Numbered from the stretch's first letter, positions 14,025 through 22,675 are shown. The stretch is 64,000 bases of DNA from Xylanimonas protaetiae (GCF_004135385.1 NZ_CP035493.1:124001-188000); one strand, 5' to 3'. Numbers and translations: made by a program. Notes: generated from the letters alone by a model not told the origin.

Positions 14025-14828
14025 TCAGGCGCGCCGGCTGCGCACCACGCGCCGGTGCAGCAGCCCGAGCGCGGCCGCCACCGACCGCGGGTCCTCCAGC
14101 GCGCTGAGGTGCCCGACGCCGGGGACGACGGTCAGCGCGGCGTCCGCCGCGGCGTGCAGCATGTGCTCGGCCTCGTCCAGGGGCGTCACCTTGTCCTCCG
14201 CGCCGACGACGACGGCGACGGGCCCGCCGAACTCCTTGAGGACGTGCGTGCGGTCGGACCGCCCCGCCATGAGGCGCAGCGCCCAGGCCAGGCCGCGCGG
14301 CGCCTGCGCGTGCACCCACGCGTCGAGGGTGGGGAGCAGGTGGCGACGCTCCTTGAGGCTCGTCTCCCCCAGCAGCTGCCCGGGCAGCGCGAGCACGGGC
14401 TGGAGCGACTGCCCCATCTCCATCTCGCGGGCGATGCGCAGCCGGTTGGCGCGCGCCTCGGGCGAGTCGGCCACCGCCTTGGTGTCGACGAGCCCCAGCC
14501 CGGACACGAACCCGGGGTGCCGCTCGGCGAGCGCGAGGGCCACGTACCCGCCCATCGACAGCCCGACGACGACGGCGTTCGCGATGCCGGCCTTCGCGAG
14601 CGTCTGGTAGACGGCGTCGGCGACGAGGTCGAGCCGCGGCGGGATGCTGCCGAACTCGGAGTACCCCTGCCCGGGCAGGTCCACGGCGACGGCCCGGACG
14701 TTCGCGGGCAGGGCCTCGGCGGCGGGGATCCAGATGCGGTGGTCGAACGGGAAGGCGTGGATGAACACGATCGGTACGCCGCCGCCGTCGTGGAGCTCGT
14801 GCAGGGCCAGCTGTGGCAGCGGGGTCAT
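14025..14828 (-). CDS. Alpha/beta-fold hydrolase
   Basis: 267 residues. Typical alpha/beta hydrolase: oxyanion HAFPFDHR near residue 25, nucleophile elbow VVGLSMGGY (Ser about 95), an acidic residue in VVVGAEDKVTP and catalytic His in GVGHLSALE. Similar proteins hydrolyse esters, lactones (3-oxoadipate enol-lactone type) or act as peroxidases; the substrate cannot be assigned. Two adjacent ATG codons are possible; the second (14828) is better spaced from the GGAGGA at 14834-14839. It is followed on the same strand by no close gene and preceded by another hydrolase about 35 bp away, so the two may be cotranscribed. Confidence 0.88.
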   Translation of the reverse strand: MTPLPQLALHELHDGGGVPIVFIHAFPFDHRIWIPAAEALPANVRAVAVDLPGQGYSEFGSIPPRLDLVADAVYQTLAKAGIANAVVVGLSMGGYVALALAERHPGFVSGLGLVDTKAVADSPEARANRLRIAREMEMGQSLQPVLALPGQLLGETSLKERRHLLPTLDAWVHAQAPRGLAWALRLMAGRSDRTHVLKEFGGPVAVVVGAEDKVTPLDEAEHMLHAAADAALTVVPGVGHLSALEDPRSVAAALGLLHRRVVRSRRA

Positions 14829-14864
14829 CATCGTCCTCCGGGGTTCTGCGGATAGGTCCGGTCG

Positions 14865-15614
14865 TCAGTCGCCGACGGCGGCCGACACGGTGCTGGTCTC
14901 ACCGTCCCACGTCGTCGGCAACGGCGCCTGACCAGGCACCACGTGCGCGACGATCTCGTCCAGCACGCGCCGGACGGCGGGCTCGCCGACCCACAGGTGC
15001 TTGGCGCCGTCGACGCCGATCACCTCGGCCTGCGGGACGCGCGCGAAGCGGCGGCGGGCCTCGTCGGGCTGGAGGTAGTCGTCGTGCTCGGGCACCAGGA
15101 CCACGAGCGGGCGGCCGAACGCGGCCCAGCGGTCGAGGTCGGCGTCGGTGGCGCGGTGCAGCGGCGGGGACAGCAAGACGGCGCCCTCGATCGAGGGGTC
15201 GTCGCCGTGCTTGAGGATGAGCTCGGTGCCGAACGACCAGCCGACGGCCCAGCGCCGCGGCAGGCCGTGGAACTGGGCGAACTCGTAGGCGGCCTCGACG
15301 TCGTAGCGCTCGGCCTCGCCGCCGTCGAACGTGCCCTGCGACGTGCCGCGCGGCGAGGCGGTGCCGCGCGTGTTGAACCGCAGGACGGCGAGGCCGGCGA
15401 GCGCGGGCAGCCGCCACGCGGCCTTGCGGAACACGTGCGAGTCCATGTAACCGCCGTGCGTGGGCAGCGGGTGGAACGTCACGAGCGTCGCGGCCGGCTC
15501 GGCGTCGACCGGCACGGCCAGCTCCCCGACGAGCGTCAGGCCGTCGCGGGTGTGCAGCTCGACGTCGTCGCGCTGGGCGGGCAGGACGGTGAGCGAACGG
15601 ATCTCCTGCGGCAC
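14865..15614 (-). CDS. Alpha/beta hydrolase (dienelactone-hydrolase/KANL3-like)
   Basis: 249 residues from a GTG (VPQEIRSLTV). Motifs: HPLPTHGGYMDSHVF after strand 3, LRFNTRGTASPRG, nucleophile elbow VGWSFGTELI, the acid in VPEHDDYLQP and catalytic His in GAKHLWVGE. This is the small alpha/beta hydrolase set often annotated as an alpha/beta hydrolase of unknown specificity in actinobacteria. No good Shine-Dalgarno sequence is visible, so the exact start is uncertain, but the preceding frame is GC-rich and lacks family similarity. Confidence 0.85.
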   Translation of the reverse strand: MPQEIRSLTVLPAQRDDVELHTRDGLTLVGELAVPVDAEPAATLVTFHPLPTHGGYMDSHVFRKAAWRLPALAGLAVLRFNTRGTASPRGTSQGTFDGGEAERYDVEAAYEFAQFHGLPRRWAVGWSFGTELILKHGDDPSIEGAVLLSPPLHRATDADLDRWAAFGRPLVVLVPEHDDYLQPDEARRRFARVPQAEVIGVDGAKHLWVGEPAVRRVLDEIVAHVVPGQAPLPTTWDGETSTVSAAVGD

Positions 15615-15726
15615 CCGTCCAGCGTAGTCGGGCGGGACGCGCCGCCAGGCGCAGCAGGGTGCGACGTTCGCGACAGCAGGCTCGGCGCCGCCGGGGCCAG
15701 AGCAGCTGGGCTCAGCGCAGGCGGGC

Positions 15727-16026
15727 TCAGCGCAGGCGGGACCGGCGGTCCCAGCAGCTCGCGTGCCAGTGGCGGCGGGCGTCGAGCCCGGCCGACTCTC
15801 CCCCGAAGGCGTCGCGCGACCAGGCGACGACGTGCGCGGTGCCGGACGCGATCTCCTGCTGGCAGCCCGGGCACCGGAAGGTCTTCTCCCCGCCGCGGAC
15901 CTTGCGCACGGCCCACTCGCCGTCGTCCGCGGAGACGTGCTGCATGCCGCCGGTCGCGCGGTCGAGGTCGAGCGGGACGTGCTCCGCGCCGTACGGGCGA
16001 CGCGACGATCGGCGGGAGGAGGGCAT
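15727..16026 (-). CDS. Small conserved actinobacterial zinc-ribbon protein
   Basis: 99 residues. An Arg/Ser-rich start leads to VPLDLDRATGG, then FRCPGCQQEI, HVVAW and RHWHASCW, giving CxxC plus a His/Cys pair that can bind one zinc ion. Proteins of this layout occur widely in actinobacteria as short proteins of unknown function, sometimes mislabelled ATP/GTP-binding. Separated from the hydrolase at 14865 by about 110 bp and divergent from the FKBP gene. Confidence 0.8.
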   Translation of the reverse strand: MPSSRRSSRRPYGAEHVPLDLDRATGGMQHVSADDGEWAVRKVRGGEKTFRCPGCQQEIASGTAHVVAWSRDAFGGESAGLDARRHWHASCWDRRSRLR

Positions 16027-16109
16027 ACCCCTATCTTCGCCGAAGTCTGGGTAGGTGGTTCGGGTTCGCCCGCTAGCATGACCGCGATCCCGACCGAAGG
16101 ACTTCTCCC

Positions 16110-17072
16110 GTGAACTACCGACTTCCCGTCCGCGCCGCTGCGCTGGCGCTCGCCGCCGCCCTGGCCCTGACCGCCTGTGGTTCCGGCTCGGCCTCCGACT
16201 CCGGTGCCTCGCCGTCGCCGACCGCGACCGCCGCGCCGTCGCCCAGCGCGGCCGACGTCGCCGCCGTCGCCGGCATCAAGATCGAGGGCGACGCCGGCGC
16301 CGAGCCGACCCTGACGTTCGACGCGCCGCTCTCGGTGTCCACCCCCACGGCGCGCCTCGTCGACAAGGGCGACGGCGAGCCGCTGCAGGACGGCCAGAAC
16401 CTCTCGGTCCACTTCGTCGCGTTCAGCGGCGAGGACGCCTCGCGCGTCGGCTCGACGTGGCAGGAGGGCCAGGGCTCGACCGACCAGATCACCCTGGGCG
16501 ACCCGAGCCTCGGCGTCATCAACGACGTCCTGACCGGCCAGAACGTCGGGGCGCGCGCCCTCGTTGCCAACCCGATGACGGCCCAGGACGGCACCGTCAC
16601 GACGTCGATCATGCTGCTCGAGGTCGCCGCCGCGAAGACGATCCCGACGCGCGCCGAGGGCGAGGCCGTGACGCCGGCCGAGGGCCTGCCGACCGTCACG
16701 CTGGACGACTCGGGCAAGCCGTCGATCACGATCCCCGAGGGCTACCAGGCGCCGACGGAGCTCGTCGCGCAGACCCTCATCAAGGGCTCGGGCCCGGCCG
16801 TCGAGGCCACCCAGTCCATCACCGCGCACTACACCGGCTGGAAGCTCGACGGCACCGTCTTCGACTCCTCCTGGGAGCGCGGCACGCCCGCCACGTTCAG
16901 CCTGCAGCAGGTCATCCAGGGCTGGACGCAGGGCCTCGCCGGCCAGACGGTCGGCTCGCAGGTGCTGCTCGTGATCCCCGCGTCGCTGGCGTACGGCGAG
17001 GCGGGCGCAAGCTCGCACGCGCTGGCCGGCGAGACGCTGGTCTTCGTCGTCGACATCCTTGACGCGAACTGA
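16110..17072 (+). CDS. FKBP-type peptidyl-prolyl isomerase lipoprotein
   Basis: 320 residues from a GTG. A lipoprotein signal ends at LALTACGSG, then an Ser/Ala/Pro-rich linker. Two FKBP-like domains follow: a degenerate one (about 65-180) and a canonical C-terminal one (about 220-320) with SITAHYTGWKLDGTVFDSS, the central VIQGWTQGL and LVIPASLAYGE. It should assist proline isomerisation during folding of exported proteins on the outer membrane face. The divergent zinc-ribbon gene starts about 80 bp away. Confidence 0.93.
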   Translation: MNYRLPVRAAALALAAALALTACGSGSASDSGASPSPTATAAPSPSAADVAAVAGIKIEGDAGAEPTLTFDAPLSVSTPTARLVDKGDGEPLQDGQNLSVHFVAFSGEDASRVGSTWQEGQGSTDQITLGDPSLGVINDVLTGQNVGARALVANPMTAQDGTVTTSIMLLEVAAAKTIPTRAEGEAVTPAEGLPTVTLDDSGKPSITIPEGYQAPTELVAQTLIKGSGPAVEATQSITAHYTGWKLDGTVFDSSWERGTPATFSLQQVIQGWTQGLAGQTVGSQVLLVIPASLAYGEAGASSHALAGETLVFVVDILDAN

Positions 17073-17087
17073 TCGCTCTCTGACGCA

Positions 17088-17135
17088 CGCCGAACGGGCG
17101 GTCTCCCCTCACCGGGGAGGCCGCCCGTTCGGCGT
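17088..17135. terminator. Intrinsic terminator after the FKBP gene
   Basis: Long hairpin with arms CGCCGAACGGGCGG...CCGCCCGTTCGGCG, 15 or more pairs, just after the FKBP stop and before the TetR operator. Confidence 0.85.
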
Positions 17136-17162
17136 TCCCGGCAGCGGGGGTTGCGTCGGCGC

Positions 17163-17186
17163 GTGAGTGAATGTACAGTCACTCAC
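17163..17186. promoter_or_regulatory. Palindromic operator abutting the TetR start codon
   Basis: GTGAGTGA and TCACTCAC separated by eight bases form a perfect palindrome that ends one base before the ATG of the TetR gene. The position suggests autorepression, perhaps on a leaderless mRNA. A related motif lies before the SRPBCC gene at 17794. Confidence 0.7.
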
Positions 17187-17744
17187 ATGAACCGCACGAC
17201 GCTCTCCACCGCCGAGCTCCGCAAGCCGGTCGTCGCCGCGGCAGCCGTCCGGGAGTTCGCCCGCGGCGGCTACCACGGCACCACCATCGCGGACGTGGCC
17301 CGCGCCGCGAAGATCTCCCCCGCCTACGTCATCAAGCTGTTCCCCGCCAAGGAGCGGCTCTTCGTGGCGGCGCTCGAGACGTGCTTCGACCAGGTGGTCG
17401 AGGCGCTCGCCACGGGCGCGGACCACGCGGCCGACCCGTCGCCCACGGGCCTGCTCGACGCGATGGGCGGCGCTTACGCGCACCTCATCGCGGACCGCAC
17501 GCTGCTCATGCTCCAGGTGCACGCGCAGTCGGTGGCCGACCTCCCCGAGATCGGCGAGGCGCTGCGCGCCGGCCTGCAGCAGGTCGTGGACTTCGCGAAG
17601 AGCCGGTCGCGCGCCTCGGACGAGGCGGTGCAGCGGTTCGTCGCGTACGGCCAGCTCTGCCACCTCATCGTCACCGCGCAGATCGACGACGTCCCGGACG
17701 CCTGGGCCCGCCTCCTCACGGAGGGGATCCGGCACCCCGGCTGA
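17187..17744 (+). CDS. TetR-family transcriptional regulator
   Basis: 185 residues. N-terminal helix-turn-helix: AAVREFARGGYHGTTIADVARAA followed by KISPAYVIKLFPAKERLF, typical of TetR. The remaining helices form an effector-binding domain. The start is set at the ATG immediately after the palindrome; an in-frame ATG 36 bases upstream would place the operator inside the gene. It probably controls itself and the SRPBCC-MFS-Dabb genes downstream, which carry a related half-site motif. Confidence 0.92.
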   Translation: MNRTTLSTAELRKPVVAAAAVREFARGGYHGTTIADVARAAKISPAYVIKLFPAKERLFVAALETCFDQVVEALATGADHAADPSPTGLLDAMGGAYAHLIADRTLLMLQVHAQSVADLPEIGEALRAGLQQVVDFAKSRSRASDEAVQRFVAYGQLCHLIVTAQIDDVPDAWARLLTEGIRHPG

Positions 17745-17793
17745 CCGCACCTGGGCCCGCCGTCCCGGCGGGTTCTTCTCTGCCCATCATAGT

Positions 17794-17809
17794 GAGTGAT
17801 TGTTCACTC
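17794..17809. promoter_or_regulatory. Second GAGTGA-TCACTC inverted repeat
   Basis: GAGTGA-TTGT-TCACTC lies about 23 bp before the SRPBCC start codon. Its half-sites equal those of the palindrome at 17163-17186, but the spacer is four bases instead of eight. Binding by the same TetR protein is inferred. Confidence 0.6.
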
Positions 17810-17831
17810 TATTTGCCGAACGGAGACCACC

Positions 17832-18440
17832 ATGAGCACCACCGACGCCGTCCCCACCACCATCGACGAGTCCGCCACCGTCGTCGTCCGCCGCGAGGTC
17901 CGCATCGAGGCCCCGGTCGACCTCGTGTGGCGCCTGCACACCGACGTCGCCGCCTGGCCGTCCTGGCAGACGGACGTCGAGGCCGCGCACGTCGACGGCC
18001 CGCTCGTCCCGGGCGCCACCTTCCGCTGGAGCACCCACGGGCTCGACGTCGCCTCGACCGTCTACGCCGTCGACGCGCCGCGCCGCATCCTGTGGGGCGG
18101 CCCCGCGCAGGGCATCACGGGCATCCACGAGTGGACCTTCACGCCCGACGGCGACGCGACGATCGTCCGCACCGCCGAGTCCTGGGAGGGCGACCCCGTC
18201 CGGGCCGACGCCGAGAACCTGCGCGCCGCGCTCGACGCCTCCCTCGGGTCCTGGCTGGCGCTCCTGCGGGGCAAGGCCGAGGCCAAGGCCGGCAAGCGCG
18301 CGAAGAAGGCCCGCCGACGCCGGGCCGCGAAGGTCCTCGCCTGGACGTCGCTCGTCGTCACCGGGCTCTTCGTGCTGGCCGAGCCGTGGCTGCTGGTCCC
18401 GGTCCTCACGTTCGCGCTCGCGCTCAGCCTGTGGGACTGA
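17832..18440 (+). CDS. SRPBCC-fold (START/polyketide-cyclase-like) protein with C-terminal membrane anchor
   Basis: 202 residues. Residues about 20-155 fit the SRPBCC ligand-binding fold (EVRIEAPVDLVWRLHTDVAAWPSW at the start, WSTHG and WTFTPDGD later). A strongly basic stretch (KRAKKARRRRAAK) is followed by a hydrophobic segment to the end, suggesting membrane tethering. The MFS gene starts four bases after its stop, so the two are coupled. Probably binds a small hydrophobic ligand; the identity is unknown. Confidence 0.85.
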   Translation: MSTTDAVPTTIDESATVVVRREVRIEAPVDLVWRLHTDVAAWPSWQTDVEAAHVDGPLVPGATFRWSTHGLDVASTVYAVDAPRRILWGGPAQGITGIHEWTFTPDGDATIVRTAESWEGDPVRADAENLRAALDASLGSWLALLRGKAEAKAGKRAKKARRRRAAKVLAWTSLVVTGLFVLAEPWLLVPVLTFALALSLWD

Positions 18441-18444
18441 CGCC

Positions 18445-19641
18445 ATGACCACGCAGACGCTCCGAGCCGAAGTCCTCGGGGCTCAGGCCCCGGGGCGCCC
18501 CGCCCGCGCGGCTGTCCTCGCGGCGGCCAGCCTGACGATCATGGCCCCGGCCCTGATCGCCCCGAGCCTGCCCGCGATGGCCGGCCACTTCAGGGACGAG
18601 ACGCTCGTCCGGCTCGCCCTGACCGTCACGTCGCTGGCCATCGCGGTCGGCGCCCCGCTCGCGGGCGCGCTCGCCGACCGGCTCGGGCGCCGCCTGGTAC
18701 TGCTCGCGGGCCTGGTGGCGTACGCCGTGGCCGGCACAGCAGGACTCGTCGTCACCGGCCTGGGCACGCTGCTCGCCACGCGGGCCGCGCTCGGCCTCGC
18801 GGTCGGCGCGGTGACGACGGCGGTCGGCGCCCTGATCACCGACTGGTTCACCGGACCGCGACGCGCCACCTACCTGGGCTACCAGCAGGCGGCAGCGAGC
18901 CTCGGCGGAGTGGTGCTCCTCCCCCTCGCCGGGCTCCTGGCCGACGTCGGCTGGCGGGCGCCCTTCTGGCTCTACGCCGTCGCGGCGCCCGTCGCCGGGC
19001 TGGTCCTGGCCGCCGTCCCGCGCTCGGGCTCTGCCCGCGCCGAGGGACGGCGCCCGGCAGCCTCCGACGCTCCGGCGCCGGGCACGAACGGGCGCGTGCT
19101 GGGGCTGTACGCGCTCGCCCTGGTCGCGACCGCCGTGTTCTTCATGGCCCCCACCCAGCTGCCCTTCCTGCTGGGCGGCCTGGGCGTCGGGCCGGGCGTC
19201 GTGGGCGTCGCGATCGCCGGGTCCACCCTGACGAGCCTGGCCGGCTCGCTCGCGTTCCCGGCCGTGCGGCGTCGCCTGTCGCCGACGGCGATCACCCTCG
19301 CCGCGCTCGCGCTGCTGGGCGTCGGCTGGGCGCTGATCGGGCGGGCCGACGGGCTCGGGCTCGTCGTGGCGGGGCTCCTCGTCGGCGGGATCGGCGTGGG
19401 GCTCACCGTGCCGAACCTCAACCTCCGCCTCGGCGACCTCGCCCCGGCGGGCCGGCGCGGCCAGGTGCTCGCCGGGCTCGTCGCCGGCATCTTCCTCGGG
19501 CAGTTCCTGTCGCCGCTGGCGGCCGGGCCGCTCGTGGCCGCCGTCGGGCCCGACGGCGCGTTCACCGCGGCCGGGCTCCTCACCACCGCGGGCGCAGCCC
19601 TCGCCGCCCCGTTCCTCCTCCGGCCGCACCGCGGCCGCTGA
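18445..19641 (+). CDS. MFS transporter (drug/metabolite efflux type)
   Basis: 398 residues with about 12 membrane segments. The motif-A loop GALADRLGRRLVLLAG after segment 2 and the APSLPAMAGHF start are typical of major-facilitator drug:H+ antiporters. Located directly behind the SRPBCC gene and before a Dabb-type protein, all under a probable TetR operator, so export of or protection against the inducing compound is inferred. Substrate unknown. Confidence 0.92.
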   Translation: MTTQTLRAEVLGAQAPGRPARAAVLAAASLTIMAPALIAPSLPAMAGHFRDETLVRLALTVTSLAIAVGAPLAGALADRLGRRLVLLAGLVAYAVAGTAGLVVTGLGTLLATRAALGLAVGAVTTAVGALITDWFTGPRRATYLGYQQAAASLGGVVLLPLAGLLADVGWRAPFWLYAVAAPVAGLVLAAVPRSGSARAEGRRPAASDAPAPGTNGRVLGLYALALVATAVFFMAPTQLPFLLGGLGVGPGVVGVAIAGSTLTSLAGSLAFPAVRRRLSPTAITLAALALLGVGWALIGRADGLGLVVAGLLVGGIGVGLTVPNLNLRLGDLAPAGRRGQVLAGLVAGIFLGQFLSPLAAGPLVAAVGPDGAFTAAGLLTTAGAALAAPFLLRPHRGR

Positions 19642-19667
19642 CCCACCACCCTCGAAAGGAAACGACC

Positions 19668-20084
19668 ATGATCGTCCACGGCAACCGCTTCACCATCAAG
19701 CCCGGCGTCACCCCCGAGCAGCTCGAGGAGGCCCTCGAGAGCCTGCGCAACCAGGGGCGCGTCATCCCCTCGGTGCGGTCCTTCGTCGTCGGCCGCGACT
19801 TCGGCGGCGAGTACGAGTGGGGCGCCAGCTTCGTCATCGACGACCTCGACGGCTACTGGGAGTACCTCGTCCACCCGGCGCACCGGAACACCGACCGCGT
19901 CGGCCTGCCGCTCGTCGACAGGTTCGCGTCGTTCGACATCACCGACGACGCCGACCCCGAGGCGGGCGCCAAGATCGCGGCGCTGCACCAGCGGCGCTAC
20001 GAGAGCGACGCGGCGCTCACGCAGCTCGTGTCGGACCTCGGCGAGTACAGCGGCAGCGCCGCGCCCGGCCCGCACGCGGGCTGA
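19668..20084 (+). CDS. Dabb (stress-responsive A/B barrel) domain protein
   Basis: 138 residues. The ferredoxin-like alpha+beta barrel pattern is visible: VHGNRFTIKPGVTPEQLEEAL, SVRSFVVGRDFG, WGASFVIDDLDGYWEYLVHPAH. Dabb proteins are small dimeric barrels often found with aromatic or terpenoid metabolism or stress genes. A GAAAGGA site precedes the ATG. Last gene of the TetR-SRPBCC-MFS-Dabb group. Confidence 0.86.
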   Translation: MIVHGNRFTIKPGVTPEQLEEALESLRNQGRVIPSVRSFVVGRDFGGEYEWGASFVIDDLDGYWEYLVHPAHRNTDRVGLPLVDRFASFDITDDADPEAGAKIAALHQRRYESDAALTQLVSDLGEYSGSAAPGPHAG

Positions 20085-20088
20085 CCTC

Positions 20089-20132
20089 CCCCGCGGGGTG
20101 CGCTCACGCAGAGCGGACCCCGCACCCGCGGG
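20089..20132 (+). terminator. Possible terminator hairpin
   Basis: CCCGCGGGGTGCG and CGCACCCGCGGG can pair around an 18-base loop just after the Dabb stop. The region from here to 20322 holds no other feature I can support. Confidence 0.45.
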
Positions 20133-20322
20133 CTCTCGAGCCCGTGCGCCGCGGCCCTCGCGGAGTCGACCCCTTCGGGCGACCCGCGGGGGCCGCGGCG
20201 TTCTGTGGCGGAGGCACCTCCTCCCGGCGGAGGCACCACGGCGTGCGGCGTCGGCCCGGGCGGCCTGGTCCTCCCGCCGGTGCCGTGGGAGGCACCCAGC
20301 GCGCGGCGCCGTCGCCAGGCGA

Positions 20323-20943
20323 TCAGGCCGCCCAGTCGCCGAGCGCCCCCTCGAGCGCACCGAGCGCCGCGTCGATCACGGACCAGCGGTCGTCCGCGGG
20401 GCAGCCCCGCTCGACCCAGCGCAGGCACACGGCGTCGAGGAACCCGTAGTAGCCCCACAGGGCGTACTCGTGGCGCGCCTGCGCGCTGGGCGCGAGCAGC
20501 GCGCGCAGGCGGTCGACGTAGGCGGTGCGGGCCGCCGCTCGCAGCGCGGCCGCCGCGGGCGGCTCGCCCCCGGGCTGCCGGTGCGGCATCGCCCACGCCC
20601 CGGGACGCGCGGCGATGTGGTCGAGGTAGACGATCACGGCGGCGCGCAGGCGCTCGCGCACGGGCACGCCGTCGTCGAGCTCGGCGAGCGCCGCGACGAG
20701 CGCGCTCCCCAGCGCGTCGACGCCGGCGCGCACGACGGCGGCGTACAGCTCCTCCTTGCCCGCGAAGTACCGGTAGAGCAGCGCGTCCGACGCGCCCGCC
20801 TGCGCGGCGACCGCACTGACCTTCACGTCGGCGTAGGGCTGCGCGGCGAAGGCCTCGGTGGCCGCGGCGAGGATCGCGGCGCGGCGGGCGTCGGGATCGA
20901 GGCGCTGCCTCGGCTTGCGGTCGGTCCTGGCCATGGTTGACAT
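20323..20943 (-). CDS. TetR-family transcriptional regulator, divergent from amylase
   Basis: 206 residues from the ATG at 20943 (an ATG at 20934 is equally possible; neither has a clear ribosome site). The HTH is RRAAILAAATEAFAAQPYADVKVSAVAAQAGASDALLYRYFAGKEEL in pattern, standard TetR. It is transcribed away from the GH13 gene, and a 19-bp palindrome lies between the two starts, so it probably represses one or both. Confidence 0.9.
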   Translation of the reverse strand: MSTMARTDRKPRQRLDPDARRAAILAAATEAFAAQPYADVKVSAVAAQAGASDALLYRYFAGKEELYAAVVRAGVDALGSALVAALAELDDGVPVRERLRAAVIVYLDHIAARPGAWAMPHRQPGGEPPAAAALRAAARTAYVDRLRALLAPSAQARHEYALWGYYGFLDAVCLRWVERGCPADDRWSVIDAALGALEGALGDWAA

Positions 20944-20964
20944 GGTACCGACTACTGAACTAAC

Positions 20965-20983
20965 TTCACTAACCTTTAGTGAA
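20965..20983. promoter_or_regulatory. Operator-like 19-bp palindrome
   Basis: TTCACTAA-CCT-TTAGTGAA, perfect eight-base arms with a three-base spacer, centred in the 61-bp gap between the TetR gene and the amylase gene. Likely binding site of that TetR protein. Confidence 0.75.
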
Positions 20984-21004
20984 TCGCTCTCAGTAGGAGG
21001 TGTC

Positions 21005-22243
21005 ATGGCTCGCGACGAGCAGCCGGTCTGGTGGCACGTGTACCCGCTCGGCTTCTGCGACGCGCCGATCCGCGACGCGGACCCGGCACCCGCCACGCGC
21101 CTGCGCCGCTTGCTCGGCTGGCTCGACTACGCCGCGGACCTCGGCGTCACCGGCCTCCTCCTGGGCCCGGTGTTCGCCTCGCAGTCGCACGGCTACGACA
21201 GCCTCGACCTGCTGCGCATCGACCCGCGCCTCGGCGGCGACCAGGACTTCGACGACCTCGTCGCCGCATGCGGCGAGCGCGGCCTGCGCATCGTGCTCGA
21301 CGGCGTCTTCAGCCACGTCGGCGACCGGCACCCCTGGCTCGTCGACGCGCTGGCGCACGGCCCGGACAGCGAGCACGCCGGCCTCTTCGACATCGTCTGG
21401 GACGCCGACGGCGGCCCCGCTCCCCGCGTCTGGGAGGGCCACGGCGCGCTGGCCCGCCTCGACCACGCCTCCGCGCAGACGGCGGACCACGTCGTCGACG
21501 TCATGGAGCACTGGCTCGCGCGCGGCACCGACGGCTGGCGGCTCGACGCCGCCTACTCCGTCGACACGGCGTTCTGGGCCCGCGTGATCCCCCGCGTCCG
21601 CGCCCGCTTCCCCCACGCGTGGTTCCTCGGCGAGGTCATCCACGGCGACTACGCCGCGTTCGTCGAGGCGTCCGGCGTCGACACCGTCACGCAGTACGAG
21701 CTGTGGAAGGCGGTCCGCTCGTCGATCGCCGACCGCAACTTCTTCGAGCTCGACTGGACGCTGCGCCGCCACAACGAGCTCCTCGGGCACTTCACGCCTC
21801 AGACCTTCGTCGGGAACCACGACGTCACGCGCGTCGCCAGCGCCGTCGGCGCCGACCACGCCGTGACGGCGGCCGCGATCCTGCTCACCGTCGGCGGCGT
21901 CCCGTCGGTCTACGCCGGCGACGAGCAGGGCTTCACCGGGGTCAAGGAGGACCGCCTCGGCGGCGACGACGCCGTCCGCCCCGCGTTCCCGGACCGGCCC
22001 GAGGACCTCGCCCCCTGGGGCAGCTCCGTGCACCGCGCCCACCGAGAGCTCCTCGCGCTGCGCCACCGCCACCCGTGGCTCACCACCGCCACGACCACGA
22101 CCACGCACCTGTCCAGCACGCGCTACGCCTACCGGACGACGTCGCGCGACGCCCAGGACTGGCTCGACGTCGAGCACGACCTCGACGCGGGCACCTTCGT
22201 CAGCGACCGCGCGGGGCGCATCGTCTGGCGGCATGCGGCCTGA
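21005..22243 (+). CDS. GH13-family alpha-amylase/glucosidase-like enzyme
   Basis: 412 residues, cytoplasmic (no signal peptide). It has the GH13 conserved regions: LDGVFSHVG, DGWRLDAAYSVD (nucleophile Asp), WFLGEVIHGDY (acid/base Glu) and FVGNHDVTRVAS (third Asp). The protein is short, with little C-terminal beta domain. An AGGAGG site lies four bases before the ATG. Likely acts on maltodextrins or short alpha-glucosides; the reaction is not predictable more precisely. A strong hairpin ends the transcript. Confidence 0.9.
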   Translation: MARDEQPVWWHVYPLGFCDAPIRDADPAPATRLRRLLGWLDYAADLGVTGLLLGPVFASQSHGYDSLDLLRIDPRLGGDQDFDDLVAACGERGLRIVLDGVFSHVGDRHPWLVDALAHGPDSEHAGLFDIVWDADGGPAPRVWEGHGALARLDHASAQTADHVVDVMEHWLARGTDGWRLDAAYSVDTAFWARVIPRVRARFPHAWFLGEVIHGDYAAFVEASGVDTVTQYELWKAVRSSIADRNFFELDWTLRRHNELLGHFTPQTFVGNHDVTRVASAVGADHAVTAAAILLTVGGVPSVYAGDEQGFTGVKEDRLGGDDAVRPAFPDRPEDLAPWGSSVHRAHRELLALRHRHPWLTTATTTTTHLSSTRYAYRTTSRDAQDWLDVEHDLDAGTFVSDRAGRIVWRHAA

Positions 22244-22262
22244 GCGGCCGGCTCGAGCACGC

Positions 22263-22299
22263 GACGAGGCCCGGAACCGCCGGTTCCGGGCCTCGTGTC
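22263..22299. terminator. Intrinsic terminator after the GH13 gene
   Basis: Hairpin ACGAGGCCCGGAACC-GCC-GGTTCCGGGCCTCGT, 15 perfect pairs. It also marks the last feature with typical chromosomal character before the accessory region. Confidence 0.85.
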
Positions 22300-22320
22300 A
22301 GCCGCGAAGGTGAGGGACGG

Positions 22321-22470
22321 TCAGAAGTCCCAGTTCTTGCCCTGAGGGGCTGGGAGGCGCGGGATTCCACCGATTCTGCCGTATGCCGAAGGCGCCGTGC
22401 CACCTGCGCGCCACTCATGGTTCGGACCTGTCTGCGAATGCGCTGCCCGCTGAGGACCCGCCCGGACCAT
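22321..22470 (-). CDS. Possible small leaderless protein (49 aa), unrecognised
   Basis: A 49-codon frame starting at ATG 22470 and ending in the residues APQGKNWDF. TAGCCT lies eight bases before the ATG, a good TANNNT -10 box for a leaderless actinobacterial mRNA. The composition is less skewed to Arg/Ala than frame shadows. The 205 bases between it and the phosphoribosyltransferase gene at 22676 hold nothing else I can support. It could be the C-terminal remnant of a longer gene. Confidence 0.35.
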   Translation of the reverse strand: MVRAGPQRAAHSQTGPNHEWRAGGTAPSAYGRIGGIPRLPAPQGKNWDF

Positions 22471-22675
22471 GTGACACCAGGCTACTCCGCGCCCGAGGTC
22501 GGATCACGCGCCCCACCCGCAGGTGAGCCACGCCCACAGGCTATGGTGCCGCCGTGGTGTCTGTCCGGTCCCCTTCCGTGCATCACCCCGAGCGACACGC
22601 GGGTCACACGACTACGACACCAAGATCACTGACACCGTGGCACGAGTCGGGCCGGGATCGGCGGAGAGACTCAGG

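Noticed and set aside
22311-22430. Possible tRNA or tmRNA end near the island boundary as an attachment site
   Set aside because: No acceptor stem, T-loop or anticodon arm could be formed.
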